DNA of 44,865 nt from contig JAOABY010000013.1 of assembly GCA_026418115.1 (NCBI GenBank), positions 1 to 44,865 on the forward strand, in the 5' to 3' direction. The notes below the pieces were generated by a model. That model was not told the DNA's origin and searched no databases. It saw only the letters and a list, made by a program, of their open reading frames with translations. This document shows positions 8,717 to 17,567 of this stretch, piece after piece. The first letter of the stretch is position 1, and each line of letters opens with the position of its first letter. The translations under genes were made by a program, and so were the position numbers. The DNA is from Spirochaetaceae bacterium. Lineage in GTDB: Bacteria; Spirochaetota; Spirochaetia; Treponematales; Rectinemataceae.

Positions 8717-10390
8717 CTAGCGCTCCTGCCGCTTTCCCAGTTCTCCAGCTATAGCATACAGACAGTCGCCTATCTTTTCGAAATGTCGTACTATGTCGAT
8801 ATAGAGCAGCTCGGTCCTTGCATCAGCACCAGCGTTGAGTCGCTTTCTGGCCATTTTTTTGAGCTCTTTCTTGAATCTGTCAATTCTGTTCTCATGCTCA
8901 CCCGCCATGCCGAATTCGATTGCATCCAGACCCTTATCCAGATTCGATGAAATAAAAAGATAGAAATCCTTGACCGCCTCTCCATATGGCCTCAGGGACA
9001 GAGCAGCATCTTCATCAAACACGAGCGCTTTTCTGGATTTCTTGGTCCATAGCTCAGCTATCGCCAGGCATTCATCTGAAGCATTCTCCAGTTCTGACAC
9101 AATCTGCATCTTGCCCAGAACTCTTCCCCTCAGAGATTCGCTCATGTCTGCAGACTGCACCTTCATCAGAAACCCAATAAGAGCCTCACGCATATCATCC
9201 AGGTACTGCTCTTCCTTTTCAAACCATCCAAGCTTCGTTCTGGCATCATTCATATCGTTGCTGAGCACCATCTCCAGAGTTGCTTCAAACATGTGCTTGC
9301 ATCTCAGCGCCATTTCCCGAATCTCAGCTCTAGCCTGGAAGAGCGACAGTTCGGGTGTCGGGTAGAGGGACGGAGCAATATATACCATCCTCTGTTCTTC
9401 TCCACCCCTGTCCTTGACAATTTTCTCCAGCAGAACCTGGAATTTCGTGAGGAAAGGAGGAAACAGAATTGTATTTATGCCATTGAAAAGAGTATGCAGA
9501 CTGGCAATCGCCACGCCAATTGCTCCGTCCCCATTGCCATATCCCGACACAAGCTGCACCAGATTCAGGAAAGGTCTGAACAGCAGCATCGCCCATGCCG
9601 AACCAATGACATTGAACAGCACGTGCGCCCATGCAGCCCTTCTCGCTGTTGTCCCGGTGTTAAGCGAAGCCAGCACTGCATCGATTGTAGTGCCAATATT
9701 GGCACCAATGGTAAGCGCAGCCGCAATCTCAAAACTGAGGATGCCCTTGACCGCCAGCGGAATAATCATTGCCGTCGCTGCACTGGAAGAATGGATCACC
9801 ATTGTAAGCAATGCACCTGCTACAACACACATGAGCAGGGACAGAGGCTGGCGTTCAGGCGAGAATCTGCCCAATACTTCCAACAGCTCAGGTGCAGGCT
9901 TGGGCACTGCGGTTGCGATATACTCCAGCCCCAGGAAGAGGAACCCCAACCCCATCAACGCAATACCCGCATCCTTCAGCTTTTCTGATTTTTTCTCCAT
10001 GAGAGAAAGCAGATAGCCCAGCCCTGTCAGCGGAATTGCTGCTGCCAGAATATTGAATTTAGCAATACCAGCCGCAGCTATGATCCATGCCGTGATTGTG
10101 GTACCTATGTTTGCCCCGATTATTACTCCGATACTCTGCTGCAACGTAAGCAGACCGCTATTCGCCAGCGCAACAGTCATCACGGTAGTTGCAGAACTCG
10201 ATTGTATGATGATGGTAACAAGACAGCCTGTTAGCACTGCGATAATGCGATTTCCGGTGATGAGCTGGAGTATCTTCTGCAGGCGTTCCCCTGCAGCACG
10301 CTGGAGTCCATCACTGAGCAGAGTCATGCCATACATGAAAATGGCCAGACTGCCGCCCAGACGGAGCAGTATCGAAAACAGTGGCGTCAC
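8717..10390 (-). CDS. Na+/phosphate symporter, NptA family with PhoU-like tail
   Basis: A 557-aa inner-membrane Na/Pi cotransporter of the PNaS family. Duplicated QSSSATT-type signatures are visible (TIIQSSSATTVMTVALA, about residues 60-76, and MVIHSSSAATAMIIPLA, about 195-211), each near a GANIGTT motif. From about residue 340 on it is soluble, helical and charged, like PhoU. GTG at 10388-10390 is preferred because GGGAG lies seven bases before it; an ATG at 10426 would add 12 residues but has no ribosome site. Motif copies: 8995-9004 (ALSL), 9367-9376 (APSL) and 9522-9531 (GDGA, in a loop between membrane segments). A near copy is at 9838-9847. Confidence 0.85.
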   Translation of the reverse strand: MTPLFSILLRLGGSLAIFMYGMTLLSDGLQRAAGERLQKILQLITGNRIIAVLTGCLVTIIIQSSSATTVMTVALANSGLLTLQQSIGVIIGANIGTTITAWIIAAAGIAKFNILAAAIPLTGLGYLLSLMEKKSEKLKDAGIALMGLGFLFLGLEYIATAVPKPAPELLEVLGRFSPERQPLSLLMCVVAGALLTMVIHSSSAATAMIIPLAVKGILSFEIAAALTIGANIGTTIDAVLASLNTGTTARRAAWAHVLFNVIGSAWAMLLFRPFLNLVQLVSGYGNGDGAIGVAIASLHTLFNGINTILFPPFLTKFQVLLEKIVKDRGGEEQRMVYIAPSLYPTPELSLFQARAEIREMALRCKHMFEATLEMVLSNDMNDARTKLGWFEKEEQYLDDMREALIGFLMKVQSADMSESLRGRVLGKMQIVSELENASDECLAIAELWTKKSRKALVFDEDAALSLRPYGEAVKDFYLFISSNLDKGLDAIEFGMAGEHENRIDRFKKELKKMARKRLNAGADARTELLYIDIVRHFEKIGDCLYAIAGELGKRQER

Positions 10391-10571
10391 GAAATATCTC
10401 CCAATGGCTGGATGCAGGCGCATCATGCCATATTGGATATTGGATCATCAAGCGCCCATACTCGTATCATTGTTTCCACGCACCAGAGGGGGGAGAATAT
10501 TTCTATTAAATGAACCCATAAATACAATCACCTGACATACCTGAGCAGTATCCCCTGGAGAATACCGCCAA

Positions 10572-10602
10572 TAAAAAAACCCGAAGGACAGTGTCCCTCG
10601 GG
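10572..10602 (-). terminator. Intrinsic terminator after the NifU-like gene
   Basis: An inverted repeat spanning 10580-10602 (CCCGA/TCGGG base, nine paired positions plus one mismatch) is followed on the minus strand by a run of T residues (A-run at 10572-10579). It lies 27 bases after the NifU-like stop. Confidence 0.8.
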
Positions 10603-10628
10603 CAGTCAACTCCACGAATCGGTACGGA

Positions 10629-10853
10629 TCAAGCCTGTTTGACTTCCTTTACTTCAGGTACCACTTTCTTCAGATACGCTTCAACACCTTGCTTCAGCGT
10701 CATCAGTGAATAGGGGCAGGATCCGCATGCACCTGTCAGTCTGACCTTCACGACGCCATCATCGCTCACCGAAACGAGCTCAATATCGCCACCATCTGCC
10801 ATCAGTGACGGACGGACATTTTCGATGGCTGCTTTCACCTGTTCAAAAAGCAT
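10629..10853 (-). CDS. NifU C-terminal-domain Fe-S scaffold protein
   Basis: A 74-aa stand-alone NifU-like (Nfu) domain that binds and delivers Fe-S clusters through two cysteines. The signature GACGSCPYSLMTLKQGVE carries the CxxC, and the N-terminal NVRPSLMADGGDIELV is classic. The ATG at 10851-10853 has GAGGAG six bases upstream; a longer reading to 10901 has no family match. It is transcribed divergently from parA and closed by its own terminator, so probably monocistronic. Confidence 0.9.
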   Translation of the reverse strand: MLFEQVKAAIENVRPSLMADGGDIELVSVSDDGVVKVRLTGACGSCPYSLMTLKQGVEAYLKKVVPEVKEVKQA

Positions 10854-10962
10854 ATACAACTCCTCGCACAAGAACATAATACCTTGCCTGATAAGGGTCA
10901 AGCACCATGCCTGCTTCTCTCATGACATCCATCGGTCATATATAGCTGCAGACAAGCATGTA

Positions 10963-10971
10963 TGGTAGAAT
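10963..10971 (+). promoter_or_regulatory. Extended -10 promoter for parAB
   Basis: TGG followed by TAGAAT (10966-10971), 25 bases before the parA start. No clear -35. Supported only by match and position. Confidence 0.35.
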
Positions 10972-10996
10972 GCTTGCAATTCCTGGGAACTGCAGC

Positions 10997-11752
10997 ATGG
11001 CGCGAATACTTGTATTTGTGAATCAGAAAGGCGGGGTTGGAAAAACCACCAGCGCTATCAATATAGGTGCATCTCTCGCGATGCAGCATTTCAGAACGCT
11101 GCTGGTCGATTTTGACCCGCAGGGAAATCTTACTTCCGGCATAGGCGGAAATGCTGGAGAGCGAACAATCTACCATGCAGTGACAGGCCTTGCCGATATC
11201 AGAACTGTCATTCGGCCAACCAGCATCCCCCGACTCTTTCTGGCACCTTCATCGATTGATCTCAGTGGAGCTACCGTGGAACTGGTCGACAAGCCCGACA
11301 GGAATGACTATCTGAGAAGGACACTGGCGCCTGTCGTAGAAGAATATGACTTTATACTCATCGACTGCCCGCCTTCGCTGGGAGTCCTGACACTTAATGG
11401 ATTGGCAGCGGCAACGGAAGTCATCATACCTCTTCAATGTGAGTACTTTGCTCTGGAAGGTCTGTCCCTCATTATTCAGACTATCGGGCTGGTACAGAAG
11501 AGCATCAATCATTCCCTCAAAATCACCGGAATTCTGCTTACCATGTTCGACGCACGGACGCGGCTCTCGCAACAGGTCGTCCATCAGGTAACAGAATATT
11601 TCAAGGATAAAGTATTCAAGACCATCATTCCTCGAAATGTCCGCCTTTCAGAAGCGCCTTCTCATGGGCTCCCCGTCATGCTCTACGATCCCACCTGCAT
11701 AGGAGCCAAAAGCTACACTGCCGTAGCAAAGGAGATTCTCGACCGTGGCTAA
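10997..11752 (+). CDS. parA: Chromosome-partitioning ATPase ParA/Soj
   Basis: A 251-aa Walker-type ATPase that binds DNA non-specifically when ATP-bound and works with ParB to segregate the origin region. The deviant Walker A is NQKGGVGKTTSAIN at about residues 8-21, the A' segment is LLVDFDPQGNLTSGIG, and Walker B is FILIDCPPSLGVLTLNGL. Length is normal for Soj. The ATG at 10997 directly precedes the family's usual ARILVFVNQ start. The 3' end overlaps parB by eight bases. Confidence 0.93.
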   Translation: MARILVFVNQKGGVGKTTSAINIGASLAMQHFRTLLVDFDPQGNLTSGIGGNAGERTIYHAVTGLADIRTVIRPTSIPRLFLAPSSIDLSGATVELVDKPDRNDYLRRTLAPVVEEYDFILIDCPPSLGVLTLNGLAAATEVIIPLQCEYFALEGLSLIIQTIGLVQKSINHSLKITGILLTMFDARTRLSQQVVHQVTEYFKDKVFKTIIPRNVRLSEAPSHGLPVMLYDPTCIGAKSYTAVAKEILDRG

Positions 11753-12659
11753 ATTTGGTCTTGGCAAAGGTCTTGGAGCACTCATTCCGGAACATCAGCA
11801 CTATTTCGAGCAGACACAGACCGAGAAGGATCAGGCTGCTACTGTAAGAATGGTGCCCATCGAAGCTCTGTCCCCCAATCCTGATCAGCCCCGGCGTTCC
11901 TTCCCCGAGGAATCGCTTGAGGAACTCGCAGAATCGATTCGCAGGCATGGTCTGCTGCAACCACTGATCGTTCACGAAAGCAGCCCCGATAAGTATGTCA
12001 TCATCGCTGGCGAGCGCCGCTATAGAGCAGCACGGATGGCAGGCCTGCTGGAACTTCCTGTCATTGTCAGCAATCAGCAGCATGACCGTCATCTGGAAAT
12101 CTCTCTCGTTGAGAATATTCAGAGGGAGAATCTCAACCCCATTGAGGAAGCTCAAGCCTATCTCAGACTGATGGAGCTCACGGGAGCCACACAGGATGCG
12201 ATAGCCTCCATGGTAGGGAAGAGCAGGGCTACGGTTGCGAATGCCATTCGACTGCTGAAACTTCCCGAAGACATGCAGGAAGCTGTCAAACAAGGCCGAA
12301 TCAGCCCGGGTCATGCTCGATCGCTGCTTTCAATTGAAGACCGGCTTGCCAGACAACGCCTGTATCAGGCCATAGTCGATGGCAATCTTTCCGTCAGGGA
12401 GGCCGAAGCAAAAGCCCAACAGCTCCTCGCCGGTTCGGAATCCAGCCGTACGAAGAGACAACCGCCCCGTAGTCAGACATCGGATCATGCATCTGATGCT
12501 CTTGATCCTGCGCTACGAGCTCTCAGAGATAAGCTGATCGAATTGTTTGGCACAAAAGTCGAAGTATCCGGAACTCAGGAGACGGGCACTATCAAGATCC
12601 ATTATTTTTCTCTGGATGACCTGCAGAGAATATATGAAGTGCTGCACATCGAGGAATAA
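11745..12659 (+). CDS. parB: Chromosome-partitioning protein ParB/Spo0J
   Basis: A 304-aa centromere-binding CTPase. Order: N-terminal KFGLGKGLGALIPE segment, the ParB box with SPNPDQPRRSF and the CTP-binding GERRYRAARMAGL (about residues 90-102), the helix-turn-helix around DAIASMVGKSRATVANAIR, a polar linker and a C-terminal dimerisation domain. GTG start overlapping parA by eight bases indicates coupling. No TGTTTCACGTGAAACA-type parS site was seen in the window. Motif copy 11865-11874 encodes ALSP in the start of the ParB domain. Confidence 0.92.
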   Translation: MAKFGLGKGLGALIPEHQHYFEQTQTEKDQAATVRMVPIEALSPNPDQPRRSFPEESLEELAESIRRHGLLQPLIVHESSPDKYVIIAGERRYRAARMAGLLELPVIVSNQQHDRHLEISLVENIQRENLNPIEEAQAYLRLMELTGATQDAIASMVGKSRATVANAIRLLKLPEDMQEAVKQGRISPGHARSLLSIEDRLARQRLYQAIVDGNLSVREAEAKAQQLLAGSESSRTKRQPPRSQTSDHASDALDPALRALRDKLIELFGTKVEVSGTQETGTIKIHYFSLDDLQRIYEVLHIEE

Positions 12660-12714
12660 AATCAGAGCATCAGCAACCAGAAAAGCCTTCCTGCATCGAG
12701 GCTCGCCTCTTCAC

Positions 12715-13704
12715 ATGCTCCGATCCTGCCTTATATACCCGGTGCGGGGACAGAGCTTGCTGGCATTCTTCATCATGATCGCCCTGAGCACTCGGTCACC
12801 CCTGCAAGCTACACCATCTCCGCAGTCAGCTCCGTCCCCAACGACTCCTGCAGCCAAGGCAGCATCCCATCCGTCCGCACCCTACACACCACGCCCCCTC
12901 TCTCATGAAACACGACAGCTCCTCCCAAGCGGCATTACCCTGTCAGGAACCTCACCGATTCTTGCCTTCTCGGAACGATTTGGGAAAAATCTCCTGCTTG
13001 CACCCAGGCTCGAAGGAGCTCCCGCTATCAGCAAGCATGTTGCCCCAGCCTCAGGCGCAGCAAATCTGCTTATCGAGGCACTTGTGCTCCTGCCTTTTTC
13101 ACAGAGCATATCTGATAGCAATCGACAATCCATGCTTACGGATATTGCCCTGATCTTCAGCCAGTTTTCATCGCTGCAGGGAATACTCTACTGGTCTGCA
13201 AGCCGCTCTCGTATGCGCACTCTGTATGTGACCAGTTATCGGATTTCCGACCCCCAAAAAAGAAAAAGGCTTGAAGATCCCTCTACTGCTGAAGCACTCG
13301 CATTACTCCCTCCACGCTCGTATGCCTATCAGAAGGATCAGACCTTTGATGGCATGGTGCTGGAAATCGAGATGGAAACAACTTCAAGTTCAGTATTAAT
13401 GCGCAATCGGAATGTCACACAGCTTGCTCTGCTTTCAGTTCCGCTGTTGCCGCCTGACGGATTGCGAGCCGGCTTTCTCGCTGCTCCTACCGCTGATGGC
13501 CTTCTGCTCTACTTCGCCTCAGCAGTACAACCTCCTCTGATCGCAAGAGATCGTGTGCTCGAGTCTGCATCAAACAAGGCTCTGGCCCTGCTGCACTGGT
13601 TTCTGGCTGAAGCATCCTCGCGAAACATAATCGAACCTGTAAGCCTGCCTTGGAATGTGGATGATCTGCCTCAGTCCCTTCGGCCCTCTAAAAATGAACA
13701 ATAA
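12715..13704 (+). CDS. Predicted exported protein, unknown function
   Basis: A 329-aa protein with no family I recognise. An N-terminal hydrophobic stretch (SLLAFFIMIALS, about residues 14-25) followed by an Ala/Pro/Ser-rich segment looks like a signal peptide plus linker, so it is probably periplasmic or surface-exposed. The rest is a mixed alpha/beta soluble domain with a LYWSASRSRMRTLYVTSY stretch. The start is uncertain: the ATG at 12715 is the last one before the hydrophobic segment and has no strong ribosome site. Two motif copies flank the signal region, 12747-12756 and 12829-12838, in opposite orientation 72 bp apart. It lies 55 bp after parB and may share its transcript. Confidence 0.6.
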   Translation: MLRSCLIYPVRGQSLLAFFIMIALSTRSPLQATPSPQSAPSPTTPAAKAASHPSAPYTPRPLSHETRQLLPSGITLSGTSPILAFSERFGKNLLLAPRLEGAPAISKHVAPASGAANLLIEALVLLPFSQSISDSNRQSMLTDIALIFSQFSSLQGILYWSASRSRMRTLYVTSYRISDPQKRKRLEDPSTAEALALLPPRSYAYQKDQTFDGMVLEIEMETTSSSVLMRNRNVTQLALLSVPLLPPDGLRAGFLAAPTADGLLLYFASAVQPPLIARDRVLESASNKALALLHWFLAEASSRNIIEPVSLPWNVDDLPQSLRPSKNEQ

Positions 13705-13823
13705 ATTATATGATCGGTATTCTGTCAGTAAGCCTGCCACGATCAATAAGGACTGTCATTGGGATGCTTCTGGGCTGATCTGATCACTGCAAACATGATT
13801 AGAGCATTTCAGGGAGATTGTGC

Positions 13824-13829
13824 TACAAT
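13824..13829 (+). promoter_or_regulatory. -10 box close to the LuxR-type gene start
   Basis: TACAAT sits eight bases before the ATG at 13838, where no ribosome site is present. If used, transcription would begin at or next to the start codon. No convincing -35. Confidence 0.35.
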
Positions 13830-13837
13830 ACAGCACC

Positions 13838-15193
13838 ATGATTACCCGCGATGATGCACAGCCAGACAACACCGTTCTCAACCTGGGGCATGCACCATCA
13901 AGGCATAGAGAATGGGTAAGACTTTTACTTAATACAGTATCGATATTATTGATTTTTTCTGCATTTATTCTCTTCGTTATGAATGTTTCTGGAATTTTCC
14001 CACGTTCAAACACAGTTGAATATGCAGAAAAACTTAATGCTGACAGAACGCGGTATGCTGATGGAATCATCGCTGCAGCAGAATCTCTATCGTATCAATT
14101 CTATGTGAACAGAGACCTGAACAATCTGCTGTATGATTTTTCGCTTTCTACAGAAACCTATGATGTATCAAAATGGAACATGCCCTTTTCATCTTTTCTT
14201 GAGGGCATGGCCAATACAGTGCCAGAGCTTGAAGAAGCTCTGTTTTTTGATCTCTATAATGAACAGAAACGGCCGCTGACCATGACTGATTCTATTACGA
14301 GAACAATCTGGAATGCGGCACGGCGGGCTATTGGCACCGAAGCCGAACAGATGGATGGCCGCCCTGTCTGGAGGGTAGTCTCCTTTCAGGATGGTATCGA
14401 AGGGTCAGCAATCAGCCATACTCCAATCCTGGCCTGCGCACGTCTGGTGAAATTCGTACCTTCAGGTTCACGAATTGGCCTTTTGATTTTGCTGCTCAAT
14501 CCCGAACGACTTGCCAGAGCAGTAGCCGGCAATTACTGGGAAGATATGGCGAGCATTCCAAAATCAGATTTTACTGTATTAATTGATGACCGCGGCATTG
14601 CCATAAGTGGTATCGGAGCAGGCATGATTGGACGACCAGCATCGGAGTTCATCCCCGGCTATCCTGACAGCGGTTTTGATCCGACAAAAGAGCAGGGTCG
14701 CTATTACCATACACAGGCGATTCTCGGTCGTCCTTCACAAAAATACCTCGTACTTTACCAACGCTTACCCAAACATCCCTGGTGGCTATGCACGGTCCTG
14801 CCATATGCATGGGAAGGAAATGGAGTATTCGATTATCTGAGCCCTATCATGCTCGTAATTGTTGGTCTGATTATTCGATGGAATTCAGGGAAACGTTCGC
14901 CTGCGATCGAATCCATTCCGGAAGGTTCGAATAAAACAAGCCTTACACGTATTCCCTTGACTGAGAACGAGGTGAAAAAGCTGGAAACCTTAAGTGAAAG
15001 AGAGAGGGTAATACTGTCGCTCCTTGCAATAGGCAAGAGTAATAAGGAAATTGCCGCAGAACTGGGATTGCGCGAACAGACAGTCAAGAACTATCTCTAC
15101 ATATTATATAGAAAGCTTGGCGTGCAGGACCGTGTGAGCGCAACACGGTTCGCCATACGCGCAGGCATGGCACCTTCAGACAATGAAAATTAA
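13838..15193 (+). CDS. Membrane-tethered LuxR-type one-component regulator
   Basis: A 451-aa protein joining an extracytoplasmic sensor to a DNA-binding domain. A first membrane segment (LLLNTVSILLIFSAFILFVM) is followed by about 290 residues of a cache-like periplasmic region, a second segment (IMLVIVGLIIRW) and a C-terminal GerE/LuxR helix-turn-helix with LSERERVILSLLAIGKSNKE and LREQTVKNYLYILYRKLGV. There is no receiver or kinase domain, so the signal must pass through the membrane directly. A GTG 18 bases upstream (13820), with GGGAG three bases before it, is an alternative start. The ABC importer begins 182 bp downstream on the same strand, so it is a candidate regulator of that operon (inference). 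Confidence 0.8.
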   Translation: MITRDDAQPDNTVLNLGHAPSRHREWVRLLLNTVSILLIFSAFILFVMNVSGIFPRSNTVEYAEKLNADRTRYADGIIAAAESLSYQFYVNRDLNNLLYDFSLSTETYDVSKWNMPFSSFLEGMANTVPELEEALFFDLYNEQKRPLTMTDSITRTIWNAARRAIGTEAEQMDGRPVWRVVSFQDGIEGSAISHTPILACARLVKFVPSGSRIGLLILLLNPERLARAVAGNYWEDMASIPKSDFTVLIDDRGIAISGIGAGMIGRPASEFIPGYPDSGFDPTKEQGRYYHTQAILGRPSQKYLVLYQRLPKHPWWLCTVLPYAWEGNGVFDYLSPIMLVIVGLIIRWNSGKRSPAIESIPEGSNKTSLTRIPLTENEVKKLETLSERERVILSLLAIGKSNKEIAAELGLREQTVKNYLYILYRKLGVQDRVSATRFAIRAGMAPSDNEN

Positions 15194-15268
15194 TCCCTGC
15201 AGTACAGACAGCCCTGAAGATTGTTCAATAACCTGCCCATCCGATTTTTATCAATATTTCGCGACATT

Positions 15269-15282
15269 AGTACGAAAGTACT
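15269..15282. promoter_or_regulatory. Candidate operator before the ABC importer
   Basis: AGTAC-GAAA-GTACT inverted repeat in the 182-bp gap between the LuxR-type gene and the binding-protein gene. LuxR-family regulators bind short dyads, which makes it a possible target, but the match is by position only. Confidence 0.3.
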
Positions 15283-15375
15283 TATTGTGCCCCTGAAGAA
15301 CCTGCCTCACAATTTCAATAGTGATGCATCCTTGATGCTTCACTGGAATTTCTGGATCACCAGAGGAGGCTTTCC

Positions 15376-16365
15376 ATGCTTAAGAAGCTCGTATGTTCCA
15401 TGCTGCTCATCGCAGCGCTGGCAACACCCGTGTTTGCTCAGAAGAAAGAGAAATTGATGGTTTACACATCGATGAAAGAAACGCTGATTGGCGACCTGAA
15501 GACCGCGTTCGAGAAAAAGTATCCCAACATAGCCATGGACTATTATTCAGCTGGAGCCGGAAAGATCATGGCCAAAATTGCCGCTGAAAGACAATCTGGG
15601 AAGCTCGTTGTAGATGTCATCTGGACCAGCGAAGTCCCTGATTTTTATGCGATGAAAAAAGAAGGCATTCTGCAGAGGTACGAGTCGCCGGAAGCAAAAT
15701 ATGTCGTGAGCCCCATTTTTGATCCCGACTTTGAGTTTATACCCGCCCGTCTGGGGACCCTGGGCATCACTTACAACACCACGAAGATCAAAACCCCGCC
15801 GAAGGAGTGGAATGATCTCCTTGGACCGGCCTATAAGAACGGATTTGCCATTGCCAACCCGGCGCTGTCCGGCACCTCAATGGTATCGGTTGGCATGATC
15901 GTGAATAATCTCGGCTGGGACTTCATCCAGAAACTGCGCGCGAATGGTGCCAAAATGGGTCAGGGTTCTGGTCAGGTTGTTGATGATACTGCTGCTGGAG
16001 ATCTTGTCGCCTGCATCGGTGTCGACTATATCACCATCGATAAGATCAAGCTGGGCGCTCCGCTCGGTTTCGCCTATCCTAAGGAAATGCTCGTCATCCC
16101 AAGCCCTGTCGCAATCTTCAAAGGAACTCCAAACCTCTCCGCTGCCCAGAAATTTGTCGACTTCCTGCTCTCAGTAGAAGGTCAGACCATCATCGCTCAG
16201 AATTACACGCTTCCAATCCGCCGCGATGTGCCTATTGTCGAGGGTGTAGGTCTTGTACAGCCTGAAGAAGCGGTCAAGCGCGCAATGAAAATCGACTATC
16301 TCAAGCTAATGGAAGAAAAGCAATCCATCATCGACAAATTCACCGCCATCATGCAGAGCAAGTAA
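15376..16365 (+). CDS. ABC importer periplasmic binding protein, FbpA-like
   Basis: A 329-aa solute-binding protein with a clear signal peptide (MLKKLVCSMLLIAALATPVFA, cut after AFA-type site near residue 21). The mature start KLMVYTSMKETLIGDLKTAF is typical of the FbpA/FutA/AfuA and 2-aminoethylphosphonate binding families. LGTLGITYNT and NPALSGTSMV are hinge and pocket segments. The ligand cannot be read safely: ferric iron is the commonest in this family, but polyamine, thiamine or phosphonate remain possible. GAGGAGG lies 8 bases before the ATG. It is first gene of a four-gene operon with a 113-bp structured spacer after it. Confidence 0.85.
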   Translation: MLKKLVCSMLLIAALATPVFAQKKEKLMVYTSMKETLIGDLKTAFEKKYPNIAMDYYSAGAGKIMAKIAAERQSGKLVVDVIWTSEVPDFYAMKKEGILQRYESPEAKYVVSPIFDPDFEFIPARLGTLGITYNTTKIKTPPKEWNDLLGPAYKNGFAIANPALSGTSMVSVGMIVNNLGWDFIQKLRANGAKMGQGSGQVVDDTAAGDLVACIGVDYITIDKIKLGAPLGFAYPKEMLVIPSPVAIFKGTPNLSAAQKFVDFLLSVEGQTIIAQNYTLPIRRDVPIVEGVGLVQPEEAVKRAMKIDYLKLMEEKQSIIDKFTAIMQSK

Positions 16366-16381
16366 TACTCGAAGGATTCGA

Positions 16382-16454
16382 GCCTGTCCGCCCAAGCCTC
16401 AACATGCAGCACCAGTAGGTCTTGTAGCATGACCCGAGGGTGGGTGGGACAGGC
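16382..16454 (+). other. Intercistronic stem after the binding-protein gene
   Basis: GCCTGTCC (16382-16389) pairs with GGACAGGC (16447-16454), closing a 57-base loop; a small CTCGAA-GGA-TTCGAG hairpin lies just before it (16369-16383). Such structures between binding-protein and ATPase genes often stabilise the upstream message, giving more binding protein than membrane complex. Here this is inference. Confidence 0.4.
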
Positions 16455-16478
16455 CCCAGCCATACAAAGGAGAATTCA

Positions 16479-17567
16479 GTGGCTGATCTCACATTACACG
16501 GCGTTACCAAAGCCTTCGGAAGCCATGTAGTCCTCGATCGTCTCAGCCTACAGATACGGAGTGGCGAGTGCTTCACCATAATAGGTCCTTCAGGATGCGG
16601 TAAGACTGTTATTCTGCGCCTCATCGCTGGATTTGAAACTCCTGATCAGGGCGAAGTGCTTATTGGAAACAAGAAGGTTGCTGGCCCCAATTTCGCACTA
16701 CCCCCAGAAGACCGCCATATAGGAGTAGTATTTCAGGATTATGCAGTATGGCCCCATAAAACAGTGTTCGGCAACATCGCCTATCCGTTGGAACTTGCCG
16801 GCGTTGCGAAGTCCGAATTGAATACTCGGGTTCACGAGGCTATTGCGCTGGTAAACCTCAAGGGGCTGGAACAGCGTTTCCCCTACCAGCTTTCTGGTGG
16901 ACAGCAGCAGCGTGTCGCGCTAGCCCGTGCGCTGGTCATGAAGCCGGAAATCCTGTTGCTCGATGAGCCCCTTACCAATCTCGATGCAAACCTGCGTGAA
17001 GAAATGCGCTTTGAAATCAAGGAAATCCAGAAAGCAACCGGCGCCACCATTCTTTACGTGACCCACGATCAGGAAGTCGCCATGGCAATTTCCGACCGGC
17101 TTGCGGTCATGGATCAGAACGGTCGCATTCATCAGGTCGGGCCTCCCGAGGAAGTTTATACAAGGCCCGCTGATGATTTCGTTTTCAAATTTCTCGGTAT
17201 CTCGAACATGGTTCCAATAACTTCGACGGAGGAAAAAGCGGTCGCTTCCGGACCTGGCGGTATGACTGAGATCCCTCTACAGCCTCCAACTTCCCTTCGC
17301 GAACAGGGATGGCTTGGATTCCGCCCCATGGATGTACAGATAGCGAAACAGAAGACAGAGCGAACTGTAGCGGTACATGCTGTACGCGTCACCCTGTTGG
17401 GCCCTATCGTAGACTATCTGTTCGATTGCAAGGGGTTGCAGATTCGTGCACAGATGCTGACCGAAGATGCGCTGGCCCAGGACCTCATCATCGAAGAGGG
17501 TAGCAACGTCTTCATCGCGGTTGATGCTCCACATTGGTTCAATGCACAGGGGGAGGCAGTATCATGA
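16479..17567 (+). CDS. ABC importer ATPase, FbpC/PotA-like (first copy)
   Basis: A 362-aa nucleotide-binding subunit. Walker [18 protein letters not shown] (about residues 37-53), Q-loop [14 protein letters not shown], signature [15 protein letters not shown], Walker [13 protein letters not shown] and the H-loop YVTHDQEVA are all present. The C-terminal ~110 residues form the TOBE-type regulatory domain of the PotA/FbpC group. GTG at 16479 is chosen for AAGGAG six bases upstream. It overlaps the permease gene by four bases (ATGA). Confidence 0.9.
   Translation: MADLTLHGVTKAFGSHVVLDRLSLQIRSGECFTIIGPSGCGKTVILRLIAGFETPDQGEVLIGNKKVAGPNFALPPEDRHIGVVFQDYAVWPHKTVFGNIAYPLELAGVAKSELNTRVHEAIALVNLKGLEQRFPYQLSGGQQQRVALARALVMKPEILLLDEPLTNLDANLREEMRFEIKEIQKATGATILYVTHDQEVAMAISDRLAVMDQNGRIHQVGPPEEVYTRPADDFVFKFLGISNMVPITSTEEKAVASGPGGMTEIPLQPPTSLREQGWLGFRPMDVQIAKQKTERTVAVHAVRVTLLGPIVDYLFDCKGLQIRAQMLTEDALAQDLIIEEGSNVFIAVDAPHWFNAQGEAVS

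Noticed and set aside
10427-10571. Extra small gene between the phosphate symporter and the NifU-like gene
   Set aside because: Only weak frames without ribosome sites; nothing else than the terminator is supported.
10920-13700. parS sites or oriC around parAB
   Set aside because: No TGTTTCACGTGAAACA-like palindrome, DnaA-box cluster, dnaA or gyrB was seen.
16447-16456. GGGACAGGCC-like sequence as another dispersed-motif copy
   Set aside because: Differs at several positions from the 10-mer and is explained by the local inverted repeat.
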